A DNA stretch of 64,000 nt. Source: Dehalococcoidia bacterium (GTDB lineage Bacteria > Chloroflexota > Dehalococcoidia > Lucifugimonadales > VXLM01). A model generated the notes under the pieces. It was not told the origin of the DNA and did no database searches. It saw only the letters and a list, made by a program, of their open reading frames with translations. Each line of letters starts with the position of its first letter. Positions within the stretch are counted from its first letter, which is position 1. This document shows positions 1 through 8,785 of this stretch, in pieces. The position numbers and the translations under genes are program-made. The stretch covers positions 2,320 to 66,319 of the forward strand of contig VXLM01000034.1 of NCBI GenBank assembly GCA_009841605.1. Reading direction: 5' to 3'.

Positions 1-318
1 CTGGTCCTCAGTTCCAATCAGTTGTCAGGGGAGATTCCAACAGAGCTAGGCAACCTCTCAAACTTGGTAACTCTGTTGCTCGGCCTCAACAAGTTGACTG
101 GGGAGATACCTAGAGAGTTTGGTGGCCTCTCTAACCTGACACGCCTGGCCTTGGAAGGGAATTATCTGACTGGGAAGATACCGGAGGAACTGGGCAACCT
201 TTCCAACCTTGATAAATTGTCGCTGTTCCAAAACGATTTAAGTGGATGCATCCCTAAGAAACTGCGCGACGTGCCGAATAGCGATCTCCGCTTTTCCGGT
301 ATGCCACCCTTCTGTTAA
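1..318 (+). CDS. LRR protein, 3' fragment (5' end outside window)
   Basis: The frame is open from base 1, so the 22 start in the track is only an internal Met. It encodes four plant-type LRRs of 24 residues (consensus LxxLxLxxNxLxGEIPxELGNLSN) and ends in a cap GCIPKKL-DV-SD-MPPFC. The cap is nearly identical to that of the next gene, so the two are tandem paralogs. LRR arrays form curved binding surfaces, probably outside the cell here because the full-length neighbour is a lipoprotein. The ligand is unknown. Confidence 0.85.
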   Translation: MVLSSNQLSGEIPTELGNLSNLVTLLLGLNKLTGEIPREFGGLSNLTRLALEGNYLTGKIPEELGNLSNLDKLSLFQNDLSGCIPKKLRDVPNSDLRFSGMPPFC

Positions 319-421
319 GTCGCAGTTCGCTAGTCCCAAGACCTTGCAAGCCTTGCCGACGCCGAATCTCTCTCACGGCGTTGGGGAGATCGATGAACGG
401 TAACTGGAAAGGAAGGAACAA

Positions 422-1726
422 ATGCGTAAATACCAGTCAACTGAACGACATCTCCGCACATTGGGCACCCTTGCTCTGATTCTTCTGTTCTTCCTCACAG
501 CCTGCAGCACGGGCACTGATTCGCCATCAGTTTCACCCACAAGGGAAGCGGCCACCCCCACGCCGGCAGCCTCTGCCCACACCGTGTCGGCATCCGCGAA
601 CCCGACTGCAGTCTCAACCGAGACCGCGCCGACGGGTTCACCTGACTCGGAGCGAGCGGCGCTAACAGCCCTTTACGATGCCACAAACGGGGCGGACTGG
701 AAGATAGATGACGGTTGGCTTGGCGAAGGCGCTCTCGACAAATGGCTGCGCGTGACCACAGACGAGAGCGGCCGGGTCACCGACCTCGACCTCAGTGCCA
801 ACCAGTTGAACGGGGAGATACCGGCGGAACTGGGCAACCTCTCTCGCTTGGAACTGCTGTACATCAGTGACAACAACCTGACCGGAGCCCTTCCGCAAAG
901 TCTGACGGGAATATTAGGGCTGGAGTCCTTCTACTTCCACAATAACCCGGGTCTGTGCGCGCCAATCGATGAGGCATTCCAGACGTGGTTGGAGGGCATA
1001 GCAGAAGTTCAAGGCAGCAGTTGCGCGGCGGAAGACTCGCCGGAAGATCGTAAGGTACTGGTAAAACTATACGACGCCCTGGATGGGGAGAACTGGACGA
1101 ACAACACGAACTGGCGGACCGAACGGCCAATCAGGGAGTGGCACGGAGTCACAAATGATGCAAGCGGACGAGTCACCAGGCTCTTGCTCGATTCGAACGG
1201 GTTGGCCGGGACGATACTCAAGGAACTCGGGAGCCTCTCCAACCTGAAGAGGCTGGAATTCGGTAACAACCGGCTAACAGGGGAGATACCGGCAGAGCTG
1301 GGCAACCTCTCCGATCTGGAGACTCTTCAACTCGGTAACAGTCCACCTGCTGGGGGGTTAAGTGGAGGGATACCGAAGGAGCTGGGCAGCCTCTCGAAGT
1401 TGGAGATTCTAAACCTCAAGTTCAACCAGTTGACTGGGGAGATACCGGCAGAGTTGGGCAACCTCACCAACTTGGAGATTTTGGCTCTTATGGCCAACCG
1501 GTTGACTGGCGAGATACCGACGGAACTGGGCAGTCTCTCCAACCTAAGAACGCTGGAACTTAACTACAACCAGTTAACTGGGGAGATACCGACGGAGTTT
1601 GGCAACCTCTCCAACCTGAATACTCTGATGCTATTCGGTAACCAGTGGAGTGGGTGCATCCCTAAGAAACTGAGTGACGTGCGGAAAAGCGATTTCCACT
1701 TTCCCGACATGCCACCCTTCTGTTGA
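422..1726 (+). CDS. Secreted LRR lipoprotein with two N-cap/LRR modules
   Basis: 434 aa. The N-terminus is a lipoprotein signal peptide with lipobox LTAC (Cys28), then a Ser/Thr/Pro/Ala linker to about residue 75. Two modules follow, each opened by the cap typical of bacterial plant-like LRR proteins (ALTALYDATNGADW; VLVKLYDALDGENW). The first has only 2-3 LRRs, the second about eight repeats of 24 residues. It ends in the same GCIPKKL...MPPFC cap as the upstream fragment. An SD-like GGAAGGAAC precedes the ATG. It is probably surface anchored and involved in binding or adhesion. No enzymatic domain is seen. Confidence 0.85.
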   Translation: MRKYQSTERHLRTLGTLALILLFFLTACSTGTDSPSVSPTREAATPTPAASAHTVSASANPTAVSTETAPTGSPDSERAALTALYDATNGADWKIDDGWLGEGALDKWLRVTTDESGRVTDLDLSANQLNGEIPAELGNLSRLELLYISDNNLTGALPQSLTGILGLESFYFHNNPGLCAPIDEAFQTWLEGIAEVQGSSCAAEDSPEDRKVLVKLYDALDGENWTNNTNWRTERPIREWHGVTNDASGRVTRLLLDSNGLAGTILKELGSLSNLKRLEFGNNRLTGEIPAELGNLSDLETLQLGNSPPAGGLSGGIPKELGSLSKLEILNLKFNQLTGEIPAELGNLTNLEILALMANRLTGEIPTELGSLSNLRTLELNYNQLTGEIPTEFGNLSNLNTLMLFGNQWSGCIPKKLSDVRKSDFHFPDMPPFC

Positions 1727-1801
1727 GTCACAGACCGTTAGCTTCAGATCACCGCTAGCGATGCCGGCGCCGAATCTCTCTGCGTCGGAGTGGCGGCAAA
1801 G

Positions 1802-1819
1802 GAATTACCTTTGTAATTC
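1802..1819. promoter_or_regulatory. Inverted repeat upstream of ABC exporter promoter
   Basis: GAATTAC-CTTT-GTAATTC is a perfect 7-base inverted repeat ending 4 bases before the candidate -35 at 1824. It could be an operator or a small hairpin terminating the LRR gene. No regulator gene is adjacent. Confidence 0.35.
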
Positions 1820-1823
1820 TCTG

Positions 1824-1851
1824 TTGCCGTATCACACACGCTCGCTATAAT
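1824..1851 (+). promoter_or_regulatory. Sigma70-type promoter for ABC exporter
   Basis: TTGCCG (1824-1829), 16-base spacer, perfect TATAAT (1846-1851). It lies about 58 bases upstream of the ATP-binding gene start at 1910. Confidence 0.6.
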
Positions 1852-1909
1852 GTAAGTCTAGGAGAAGTTCTTCAACTCACGGCTACGGCCGTATAGGGTT
1901 AGACGACGA

Positions 1910-2851
1910 ATGAACGCGATTGAGCTTGACTCCTTATCGAAAACCTTCCGGCCGCGAGGTTCGTCGCCGGTTCATGCCGTTGTCGATCTGAACCTGTCGA
2001 TTCCCCGTGGCCAGATATTCGGTTTCCTTGGTCCCAACGGCGCAGGCAAGACGACCACCATCAAGATGATGTGCGGTGTCGTCATTCCTGATGCCGGAAG
2101 CGTCATGCTCCTCGGCCACGACGTGCAGCGAGACCGCAGTGCTGCAATGCGACAGTTCGGCGCGGTTCTTGAAGGAGCCCGCACCGTCTATTGGCGGCTC
2201 TCGGCTATGGAGAACCTGATGTACTTCGGAAGGCTCAAGGGCGTCAGGGACAAGTATCTGAAGCCGAGAGCCGAGCGGCTGCTGAAGGATCTCGATCTCT
2301 GGGACAGAAGGAACGACGACGTCCGGGAATTCTCACGCGGGATGCAGCAAAAGGTGGCTATCTCTGCTGCCCTTATGTCCGACCCTCCCATTGTCCTGCT
2401 CGACGAGCCGACGCTTGGCTTGGACGTTGAGTCGGCCCGAACCGTCCGGGAATGGGTATCTCGCCTTGCCAGGGAGGAAAACAAGACCGTCCTGCTCACG
2501 ACGCACCAGTTGACCATGGCGCAAGAGCTTTGCGACCGCGTTGCCATCATCAACGAAGGTCGCCTCATCGCGGATCGCACGGTCGGCGAGCTGTTGTCTC
2601 TGTTCCGTCGAGACTACTACACGATACGAGTCGGCGGTCAATTCAATGGCGAAAAGTCCCTGCCCGAGGGGCTTGTTCTCGAACAGGGCGAATCAGAGAC
2701 GACGATTTCGGGCGACATCGCCGACCAGGACAGTCTACACCACGTCCTCCGGTACATACGGGAAGAAGAACTCCCCATCTTGTCCGTGCAGCGCAGCGAG
2801 CCGAGCTTGGAACACATCTTTATGGAACTGCTGAACGAGGACCGAAAGTGA
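1910..2851 (+). CDS. ABC-2 type exporter, ATP-binding protein
   Basis: 313 aa, hydrolyses ATP to drive the adjacent membrane subunit. Walker A GPNGAGKTT at 41-49, signature FSRGMQQK at 141-148, Walker B IVLLDEP at 161-167 and an H-loop His near 199 are all intact. The roughly 85 C-terminal residues resemble the accessory domain common in DrrA/CcmA/NatA-like subunits. The stop overlaps the permease GTG in a GTGA junction, so the pair is translationally coupled. Substrate is unknown; drugs, lipids or polyketides are typical for the family. Confidence 0.92.
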   Translation: MNAIELDSLSKTFRPRGSSPVHAVVDLNLSIPRGQIFGFLGPNGAGKTTTIKMMCGVVIPDAGSVMLLGHDVQRDRSAAMRQFGAVLEGARTVYWRLSAMENLMYFGRLKGVRDKYLKPRAERLLKDLDLWDRRNDDVREFSRGMQQKVAISAALMSDPPIVLLDEPTLGLDVESARTVREWVSRLAREENKTVLLTTHQLTMAQELCDRVAIINEGRLIADRTVGELLSLFRRDYYTIRVGGQFNGEKSLPEGLVLEQGESETTISGDIADQDSLHHVLRYIREEELPILSVQRSEPSLEHIFMELLNEDRK

Positions 2852-3636
2852 TTACCGTCCCGCTCGTCCTCTACAACGAGATCCGTAAGACCTTCATCAT
2901 AGCCTGGAACTACCGGGTCGACTTGGCAATTCAGTTATTGACGCTCGTGCTCCTATTCGTCTTCATTAGCTTCTTTATTGGAAGCGGTACGATCGATTCC
3001 GAGGGGCTTCCGGCGGTTCTTCTCGGCTACTTGGTTTGGCTCTATGCGGTCATGGCTATCTCGAACATGAGCACCAACCTCTCAGGCGAGGCGTCGATTG
3101 GGACCTTAGAGCAGATTTATATGAGCCCGGTTCCCGCATGGCTGGTAATTGTTGGGTGGGTCGCCGCCAACTTCCTGCAGCATACTGTCATTGTCGCCCT
3201 TCTTGGTGTGATCCTCGTGCTAATCCTTCCGGTCACCCTGCCACTGGAATTGGCAGCTCTGCCGCCGTTCGTGCTAACGATGATTGGCCTGATAGGTTTC
3301 GGGTACGCCATCGGCGGCCTCACTCTGGTGTATAAGCAAGTCAGTTCCGTTAGCAACCTGTTGACCAATGTACTACTGTTCCTCAACGGCTCGCTCCTGC
3401 CCGTGCACCACTTCCCGACATGGCTTGAGACCATCGCAGTATTCCTCCCGACAACGCAGGGGATCATCGTGCTTCGCAAGGTTGTGGTTGACGACATGTC
3501 TCTCATTGCCGTCTGGGAGGACGGAAGCATGGTGTTCCTCGCCGTCCAATCGGTACTCTTCCTGGCAGCGGGCTGGGCCCTGTTCAACGTCGGCGAACGG
3601 GTAGCTAAGCAACGCGGGACTCTAGGACAGTATTGA
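2848..3636 (+). CDS. ABC-2 type exporter, permease
   Basis: 262 aa from GTG 2848. The track ORF starts at 2452, inside the ATPase gene in another frame; the protein sense begins at MITVPLVLYNEIRK. About six hydrophobic segments follow, as in ABC-2 membrane subunits, including the conserved region around GYAIGGLTLVYKQVSS. It partners the ATPase immediately upstream (overlap GTGA). Its end leads into a 500-base non-coding gap. Confidence 0.88.
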   Translation: MITVPLVLYNEIRKTFIIAWNYRVDLAIQLLTLVLLFVFISFFIGSGTIDSEGLPAVLLGYLVWLYAVMAISNMSTNLSGEASIGTLEQIYMSPVPAWLVIVGWVAANFLQHTVIVALLGVILVLILPVTLPLELAALPPFVLTMIGLIGFGYAIGGLTLVYKQVSSVSNLLTNVLLFLNGSLLPVHHFPTWLETIAVFLPTTQGIIVLRKVVVDDMSLIAVWEDGSMVFLAVQSVLFLAAGWALFNVGERVAKQRGTLGQY

Positions 3637-4135
3637 AGACCCTCTTGTAACGCTCTCTCCCTTGAGGAGGCTGTCTCATAATTCGATAGCCTACATTTCC
3701 TTAGCAAAGGGTCCCACGATTACGGCCGTAGTCAGGCATCATTCACTACGAAGCTCAATCACTTCCCCCGTCATTCCCGCCAAAGGAGACCTTTGCATAA
3801 CCCCCGATGGGAGGCCCGAAATCCCTTCCCCCTCGATGGGGGAAGGTTAGGATGGGGGTGAAATTCGGGGCCCTAAGGCAATATCTAGAGGTTACGCAAA
3901 GGTCTTTGAAAGCAGGAATCCACAACTTCCTGACAAGAGAGGCTGACTGCTTCTGAGACTACCTCTGAGGGAGGGATTGCTAAATGGTAATTTGTCAGAC
4001 AGTACGTTATCGTCCATACCGATGGCAGGGACGGCTGGTGGTGTTTCTGCGAGCGGCACATTCAATATATTGGAGTAGAGCCTTACTGCGTCCTTGCTTC
4101 TTGACGTGACCCTAAACTAGGGGTAGCTTTGCCTC
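3637..4135. other. Intergenic gap with a MITE-like repeat
   Basis: About 500 bases with no convincing gene; the 62-codon ORF at 3662 reads through repeat sequence. The core 3771-3921 is a dispersed element annotated separately. The remaining 210 bases up to 4135 show no recognisable RNA or strong promoter. Confidence 0.6.
3771..3921 (+). repeat. MITE-like dispersed repeat, copy 1
   Basis: The ends are an imperfect inverted repeat of about 30 bases: CATTCCCGC..AAAGGAGACCTTTGCATAACC on the left against GGTTACGCAAAGGTCTTTGAAAGCAGGAATC on the right. Inside is the palindrome CCTTCCCCC-TCGAT-GGGGGAAGG followed by TTAGGATGGGGGTGAAATTCG. A second copy is at 63114-63254. There is no transposase inside, so any movement would need help in trans. 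Confidence 0.75.
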
Positions 4136-4510
4136 ATGACCGTCTTCCGAACAATAACGCTCGTCTTGGCCGTCCTTCAGGTGCTGTTCGCTGCATTCAC
4201 AGGGATGGTGGGAGCCTTCGCGGACGGAGGGAGCATGTGGGAGCGGCTGTTGTTGATCGTAGTCCATCCGCTCTGTGCCGTCGCTTTGCTCGTGTTGACG
4301 CTCCTACCTAAACCTTCCCCTGCATTTGCGTACGTCGTCGCGGCCCTGCTCGTGGGGAACATCTTCGCCGATCTGACTCTCTCGCAGTTGATCGCCGCAG
4401 GTACGGTGAAAGGGGACTGGTGGCTGCCTCTCATGTTCTCGGCGATCCCGGCAGTGGGGCTTGCCTACGCCTTGACCCTCGGGAAACAAGGACGGAATGC
4501 CTCTTCCTAA
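4136..4510 (+). CDS. Small four-helix membrane protein, unknown function
   Basis: 124 aa with four hydrophobic segments (about residues 4-26, 38-58, 64-85, 98-118) and almost no soluble loops, so it should sit in the cytoplasmic membrane. I recognise no family. It stands alone between a repeat-bearing gap and the ribosomal superoperon promoter, with its own weak SD (AGGGG) upstream. Topology and length are its only visible features. Confidence 0.6.
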   Translation: MTVFRTITLVLAVLQVLFAAFTGMVGAFADGGSMWERLLLIVVHPLCAVALLVLTLLPKPSPAFAYVVAALLVGNIFADLTLSQLIAAGTVKGDWWLPLMFSAIPAVGLAYALTLGKQGRNASS

Positions 4511-4576
4511 CCGGAAGCGTTAGGGCCGGCACTCCGCTAAGGGCCGTGAAACAGTCAATAAAGCGGCGTGTGATTG

Positions 4577-4605
4577 TTGACACCGATACCCCATCTGGAT
4601 ATAAT
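4577..4605 (+). promoter_or_regulatory. Consensus promoter of the ribosomal protein superoperon
   Basis: TTGACA (4577-4582), a 17-base spacer, then TATAAT (4600-4605): a perfect sigma70/SigA consensus. It lies about 80 bases before rpsL and is the only strong promoter seen ahead of a run of about 36 co-directional genes. Confidence 0.9.
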
Positions 4606-4686
4606 ACCGCTTTGCGTGTGCCCACGTATTGGGTTAGTGCGTGTCGAAAAACGGACCGCAAGGCTTCAGAATCCTTAGGACGTAAC

Positions 4687-5100
4687 ATGCCGACAACGAA
4701 CCAACTTGTTCGGAAGGGAAGAAAGTCAAAGCGGGGCAAGGATAAGGCCCCCGCCCTTGGCTATTCCTTTAACTCGCTCAAGAACCGTGGCTCCCGCGGC
4801 TCGGGCTCACCTCAGAAACGGGGCGTATGTGTCCAGGTGCGGACCCAAACGCCCAGAAAGCCGAACTCGGCCCTGCGCAAGGTTGCGAGGGTGCGGCTCA
4901 CCAACGGGATGGAGGTAACCGCCTACATCCCCGGCGAAGGCCATAACCTCCAGGAGCACTCCCTCGTACTCATTCGCGGCGGCAGGGTGCGAGACCTTCC
5001 CGGTGTACGCTACCAGGTCATTCGCGGAGCACTGGACGCGGCGGGAGTAGAGGATCGCAGGCGAGGTCGGAGCAAGTACGGAAGTAAGCGCAACAGCTAG
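4687..5100 (+). CDS. rpsL: 30S ribosomal protein S12
   Basis: 137 aa from ATG 4687 ([11 protein letters not shown]); the track start at 4420 lies inside the previous gene. S12 lines the decoding centre. The core reads [21 protein letters not shown]. The two lysines classically linked to streptomycin response (E. coli K42 and K87 in mature numbering) are both Arg here, at residues 57 and 102. Relative to E. coli there is an insertion of about 13 residues ([12 protein letters not shown] region) before the conserved PQKRGVC. First gene of the superoperon. Confidence 0.97.
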   Translation: MPTTNQLVRKGRKSKRGKDKAPALGYSFNSLKNRGSRGSGSPQKRGVCVQVRTQTPRKPNSALRKVARVRLTNGMEVTAYIPGEGHNLQEHSLVLIRGGRVRDLPGVRYQVIRGALDAAGVEDRRRGRSKYGSKRNS

Positions 5101-5113
5101 AAAGTCTTAAAGT

Positions 5114-5152
5114 AACCTCGGAGTCGGAAGACACGGGGTTGCTTTTTGTTTT
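5114..5152 (+). terminator. Terminator-like hairpin between rpsL and rpsG
   Basis: AACCTCG (5114-5120) pairs with CGGGGTT (5134-5140) with one G-T wobble, followed directly by GCTTTTTGTTTT. A 7-bp stem with a 13-base loop plus a T tract is weak but intrinsic-terminator-like. It may partly attenuate between rpsL and rpsG. Confidence 0.45.
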
Positions 5153-5164
5153 GGAAGGAATGAA

Positions 5165-5635
5165 ATGGCACGACGGAGACGAGCGGAAAGGCGTCAGGTG
5201 CTTCCCGATCCGAAGTACCGGAGCGTGGAATTGGCCCGGTTCATCAACAAGGTCATGATTGGCGGGAAGAAGACCGTGGCTCAGCGGGTCGTGTACGACG
5301 CGCTGGACATAGCCGAGCGCCAGGGAAACAGGCCTGGCATCGACATCTTTCGGCAGGCCTTGGTGAACACGACGCCCGCGCTTGAGGTCCGTTCCCGGAG
5401 AGTCGGCGGTGCAACCTATCAGGTCCCCAGAGACGTTCGCCCCGAGCGCCGCGAGGCCCTGAGCATGCGCTGGATCGTACAAACTGCACGGGCCCGGAGC
5501 GGCCGGCCCATGTCTGAGAAACTGGCGACCGAGCTCCTTGAAGCCTCACGAGGTCAGGGCGACTCCGTCAGGAGGAAGGAAGAACAGCATCGAATGGCCG
5601 AAGCGAACCGTGCCTTCGCGCACTATCGCTGGTAG
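5165..5635 (+). CDS. rpsG: 30S ribosomal protein S7
   Basis: 156 aa, the usual length. Nucleates assembly of the 30S head by binding 16S rRNA. Conserved FINKVMIGGKKTVAQRVVYDAL and the C-terminal region ending AFAHYRW are visible. An SD GGAAGGAA sits just upstream of ATG. It lies in the standard rpsL-rpsG-fusA order. Confidence 0.97.
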   Translation: MARRRRAERRQVLPDPKYRSVELARFINKVMIGGKKTVAQRVVYDALDIAERQGNRPGIDIFRQALVNTTPALEVRSRRVGGATYQVPRDVRPERREALSMRWIVQTARARSGRPMSEKLATELLEASRGQGDSVRRKEEQHRMAEANRAFAHYRW

Positions 5636-5666
5636 GCCGCCGAGGTTCGATCTCCGAAGACACACC

Positions 5667-7733
5667 ATGGCTACCGCAACGATGACAAGAAACCGCTTGG
5701 ACATGATCCGGAATATCGGATTCATTGCCCATATCGACGCCGGTAAGACTACGGTTACCGAGCGCGTGCTCTACTTTGCCGGTCGCATCTACAAGATCGG
5801 CGGGGTGGACGAAGGCACCACGTCGATGGACTGGATGGCCCAGGAACGCGAGCGGGGCATTACGATCACATCCGCTGCCACGACGTGCGAATGGAACGAC
5901 CACTCCATTAACATCATCGACACTCCGGGACACGTGGACTTCACGGCGGAGGTCGAACGCAGTCTGCGCATTCTTGATGGCGGTGTTGTGATCTTCGACG
6001 CCGTGGCGGGCGTTCAGCCACAGTCCGAGACAGTCTGGCGGCAGGCTGATAAGTACCACGTTCCTCGAATATGCTTCATCAACAAGATGGACAGAGTGGG
6101 CGCGGACTTCCAACGCACCATCGACTCGATCACGCAGCGTCTGCGCGGCAACCCCGTTGCCATTCAGCTTCCGATCGGTGTGGAGCAGGAATTCGAAGGC
6201 ATCATCGACCTTATTGAGGAGAAGGCGTACTTCTACGAGACCGAAGGCCCGGAACCACCCGTGGAAGGACCCATCCCGGCTGACATGCTCGACGCCGTCC
6301 GGGACTACCGTGAACGGCTCATCGAGAAGGTCGCCGATACAGACGACGACTTACTCATAAAGTACCTCGAGGGTGAGGAGATCACCACCGAGGAAATTAG
6401 GGCAGCTCTACGCCACGCGACCGTAACGAACGCGATCATGCCGGTCTTGTGTGGCAGCGCGCTCCGGCATCGGGGCGTCCATCCGTTGCTCGACGCGATC
6501 GTGGACTATCTCCCGTCACCGGTGGGTGTACCCCCGGCGACCGGCAGCAACTACGATACCGGCGAAGAGGTGACCCGACACCCCGGTGAAGGCGACCCCT
6601 TCGCCGCTTTGGTTTTCAAGGTCGTCGCAGATCCCTTCATCGGTCGGCTCGTCTACTTCCGCGTCTACTCCGGCAACGTGGAGTCGGGCTCTGCTGTGTT
6701 CAATTCAAGGACGGGCCGCCACGAGCGCGTTGGGCGACTTGTCATGATGCACGCCGACCGCAGGGAGGAAGTGTCCGACGTCTATTCCGGGCAGATTGTC
6801 GCGGCGGTAGGTCTGAAGAACGCCACGACGGGCGATACTATCAGTGCCGGGGCGTCGCCGGTCGTACTCGAAACAATTACGTTCCCGGACCCGGTGATGT
6901 CGATTGCCGTTGAGCCTAAAACGAGAGCAGACCAGGACAAGCTGGCCGATGCACTGAACAAGCTCGCCGGCGAAGACCCGACTCTAAGGGTCTCCTACAA
7001 CGATGAGTTGGGCCAGACCATCATGTCCGGTATGGGCGAACTCCACCTTGAAATCATTGTCGATCGCATTCGGCGCGAGTACAAGGTCGAGGGCAACATC
7101 GGCAAGCCGAGGGTGGCCTATCGCGAGACCATCGCAAGACCCGCAAAGGCCGACGGCCGTCTCGTCCGCCAAACCGGAGGGCACGGCCAGTTCGCCCACG
7201 TCGTCTTGGAGATCGAGCCCCTCGAACGAGGCGCAGGCTTCGTCTTCGAGGACAATGTGAGAGGCGGCGCTGTTCCTCGCGAGTTCATTCCCGCGGTATC
7301 CAAGGGTGTCCAGGACGCCCTTGGCGCAGGCCCACTTTCGGGCTTCCCCGTCGTCGATCTCAAGGCGACATTGGTCGACGGCACGGCCCATGAGGTCGAC
7401 TCGTCGGAGATAGCCTTCCGCGTCGCCGGATCAGTGGGCGCTAAGGCCGCTATCTCGAAGGCCAAGCCGGTACTCCTTGAGCCAGTGATGGCCCTTGAGG
7501 TCGTCACGCCGGGCGAGTTCCTCGGCGACATCCTCGCCGACCTCGGTCGTCGCAGGGCCGATATCAAGGGCATCGAGGGACAAGGTGACATCCAGGTGGT
7601 GAAGGCCAACGTTCCGCTCGGCGAGATGTTCGGTTACGCGAACACTATGCGCTCGCTGACGCAGGGTCGTGCCGCCCATTCGATGGAATTCGGCAACTAC
7701 CAGCAAGCACCCGAAGGAGTTGATACCCAATAG
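5667..7733 (+). CDS. fusA: Elongation factor G
   Basis: 688 aa from ATG 5667; the track start 5538 lies inside rpsG. Translocase GTPase of protein synthesis. G1 motif AHIDAGKTT at 21-29, then the switch region MDWMAQERERGITI, DTPGHVDF (G3) and NKMD (G4); domains II-V follow, with the C-terminal GEMFGYANTMRSLTQGRA characteristic of EF-G. The length is normal. tuf, which usually follows, is absent here and found near 54.4 kb instead. Confidence 0.97.
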   Translation: MATATMTRNRLDMIRNIGFIAHIDAGKTTVTERVLYFAGRIYKIGGVDEGTTSMDWMAQERERGITITSAATTCEWNDHSINIIDTPGHVDFTAEVERSLRILDGGVVIFDAVAGVQPQSETVWRQADKYHVPRICFINKMDRVGADFQRTIDSITQRLRGNPVAIQLPIGVEQEFEGIIDLIEEKAYFYETEGPEPPVEGPIPADMLDAVRDYRERLIEKVADTDDDLLIKYLEGEEITTEEIRAALRHATVTNAIMPVLCGSALRHRGVHPLLDAIVDYLPSPVGVPPATGSNYDTGEEVTRHPGEGDPFAALVFKVVADPFIGRLVYFRVYSGNVESGSAVFNSRTGRHERVGRLVMMHADRREEVSDVYSGQIVAAVGLKNATTGDTISAGASPVVLETITFPDPVMSIAVEPKTRADQDKLADALNKLAGEDPTLRVSYNDELGQTIMSGMGELHLEIIVDRIRREYKVEGNIGKPRVAYRETIARPAKADGRLVRQTGGHGQFAHVVLEIEPLERGAGFVFEDNVRGGAVPREFIPAVSKGVQDALGAGPLSGFPVVDLKATLVDGTAHEVDSSEIAFRVAGSVGAKAAISKAKPVLLEPVMALEVVTPGEFLGDILADLGRRRADIKGIEGQGDIQVVKANVPLGEMFGYANTMRSLTQGRAAHSMEFGNYQQAPEGVDTQ

Positions 7734-7773
7734 GGCAGACCCGCGTGGAAGCGTGGGCCGGACTAGGTGAAAA

Positions 7774-8091
7774 ATGACGACAGGGACGAGCCAGAAGATT
7801 AGAATTATTCTCAGGGCATTCGACCATCGAATTCTCGATCAGTCGGCCACGCACATCGTGGAGGCCGCCGAACGCACGGGCGCCCAGGTCGCGGGTCCCG
7901 TCCCGCTGCCGACCAGCATCAAGCGCTTCTGCGTGATCCGGTCGCCGCACGTGTTCAAGAACTCGCGGGAGCACTTCGAGATCCGAACGCACAACAGGCT
8001 GATTGACATCTTGGAGCCGACCTCCAAGACCGTCGACTCGCTCACGCGGCTCAACGTCCCTGCCGGGGTGGATATTTCAATCAAAGTATAG
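7774..8091 (+). CDS. rpsJ: 30S ribosomal protein S10
   Basis: 105 aa. Binds 16S rRNA in the head and, with NusB, takes part in antitermination. Motifs [17 protein letters not shown] and [19 protein letters not shown] are typical. It follows fusA by 40 bases with no promoter seen, so the str and S10 operons appear fused. Confidence 0.96.
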   Translation: MTTGTSQKIRIILRAFDHRILDQSATHIVEAAERTGAQVAGPVPLPTSIKRFCVIRSPHVFKNSREHFEIRTHNRLIDILEPTSKTVDSLTRLNVPAGVDISIKV

Positions 8092-8145
8092 GGAGTAGGC
8101 GCGGCACATCCTCATAGATGCCGGAGCAAAACAAACGACGAGAAT

Positions 8146-8772
8146 ATGAGCATTCAAGCGCTGCTGGGAAAGAAGATAGGGACGACGCAGGTGTTCAAAG
8201 GGGACACCGGTGAGGCCGTTTGCGTCACCGCGATCGAGACCGGCCCTTGCACCGTAACGCAGATCAAATCGTCTGACGCGGACGGATATGAGGCTGTGCA
8301 GATCGGCTTCGAGGAGGTCAAGCGGGCGAACAAGCCGGCGAAGGGGCACCTCGACAAGTCGGGCGACAAGCTGTTCCGCCACCTTCGAGAGGTGAAGGCT
8401 TCCGACCTTGCCTCCGTGGAGGTCGGCCAGCAGTTCGATGCAGGTCTATTTGAAGCGGGCGAGTCGATAAACGTCACTGGCGTCACGAAGGGCCGAGGAT
8501 TTGCCGGTGTGGTCAAGCGACACGGTTTCAAGGGCGGCCCCAAGACACACGGGCAGTCCGACCGGCATCGCGCACCAGGCTCCATCGGAGCGGGCACCAC
8601 TCCGGGCAAGGTGCTGAAGGGCCAGCGCATGGCCGGACGCATGGGCGGTGACACGGTGACGACGAAGAACCTCGAGGTGATGAGGTCCGACCCCGACAGC
8701 CGTCTCGTGCTCGTCAAAGGCTCCGTACCGGGGGGCAAGAACACTCTGCTGGTGCTGACCAAGAGAGGCTAA
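8146..8772 (+). CDS. rplC: 50S ribosomal protein L3
   Basis: 208 aa. Early-assembly protein whose central loop reaches toward the peptidyl-transferase centre. Start LLGKKIGTTQVF and loop region GRGFAGVVKRHGFKGGPKTHG are typical. Second gene of the S10 block in canonical order. Confidence 0.96.
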   Translation: MSIQALLGKKIGTTQVFKGDTGEAVCVTAIETGPCTVTQIKSSDADGYEAVQIGFEEVKRANKPAKGHLDKSGDKLFRHLREVKASDLASVEVGQQFDAGLFEAGESINVTGVTKGRGFAGVVKRHGFKGGPKTHGQSDRHRAPGSIGAGTTPGKVLKGQRMAGRMGGDTVTTKNLEVMRSDPDSRLVLVKGSVPGGKNTLLVLTKRG

Positions 8773-8785
8773 TCAGAAGATTACC

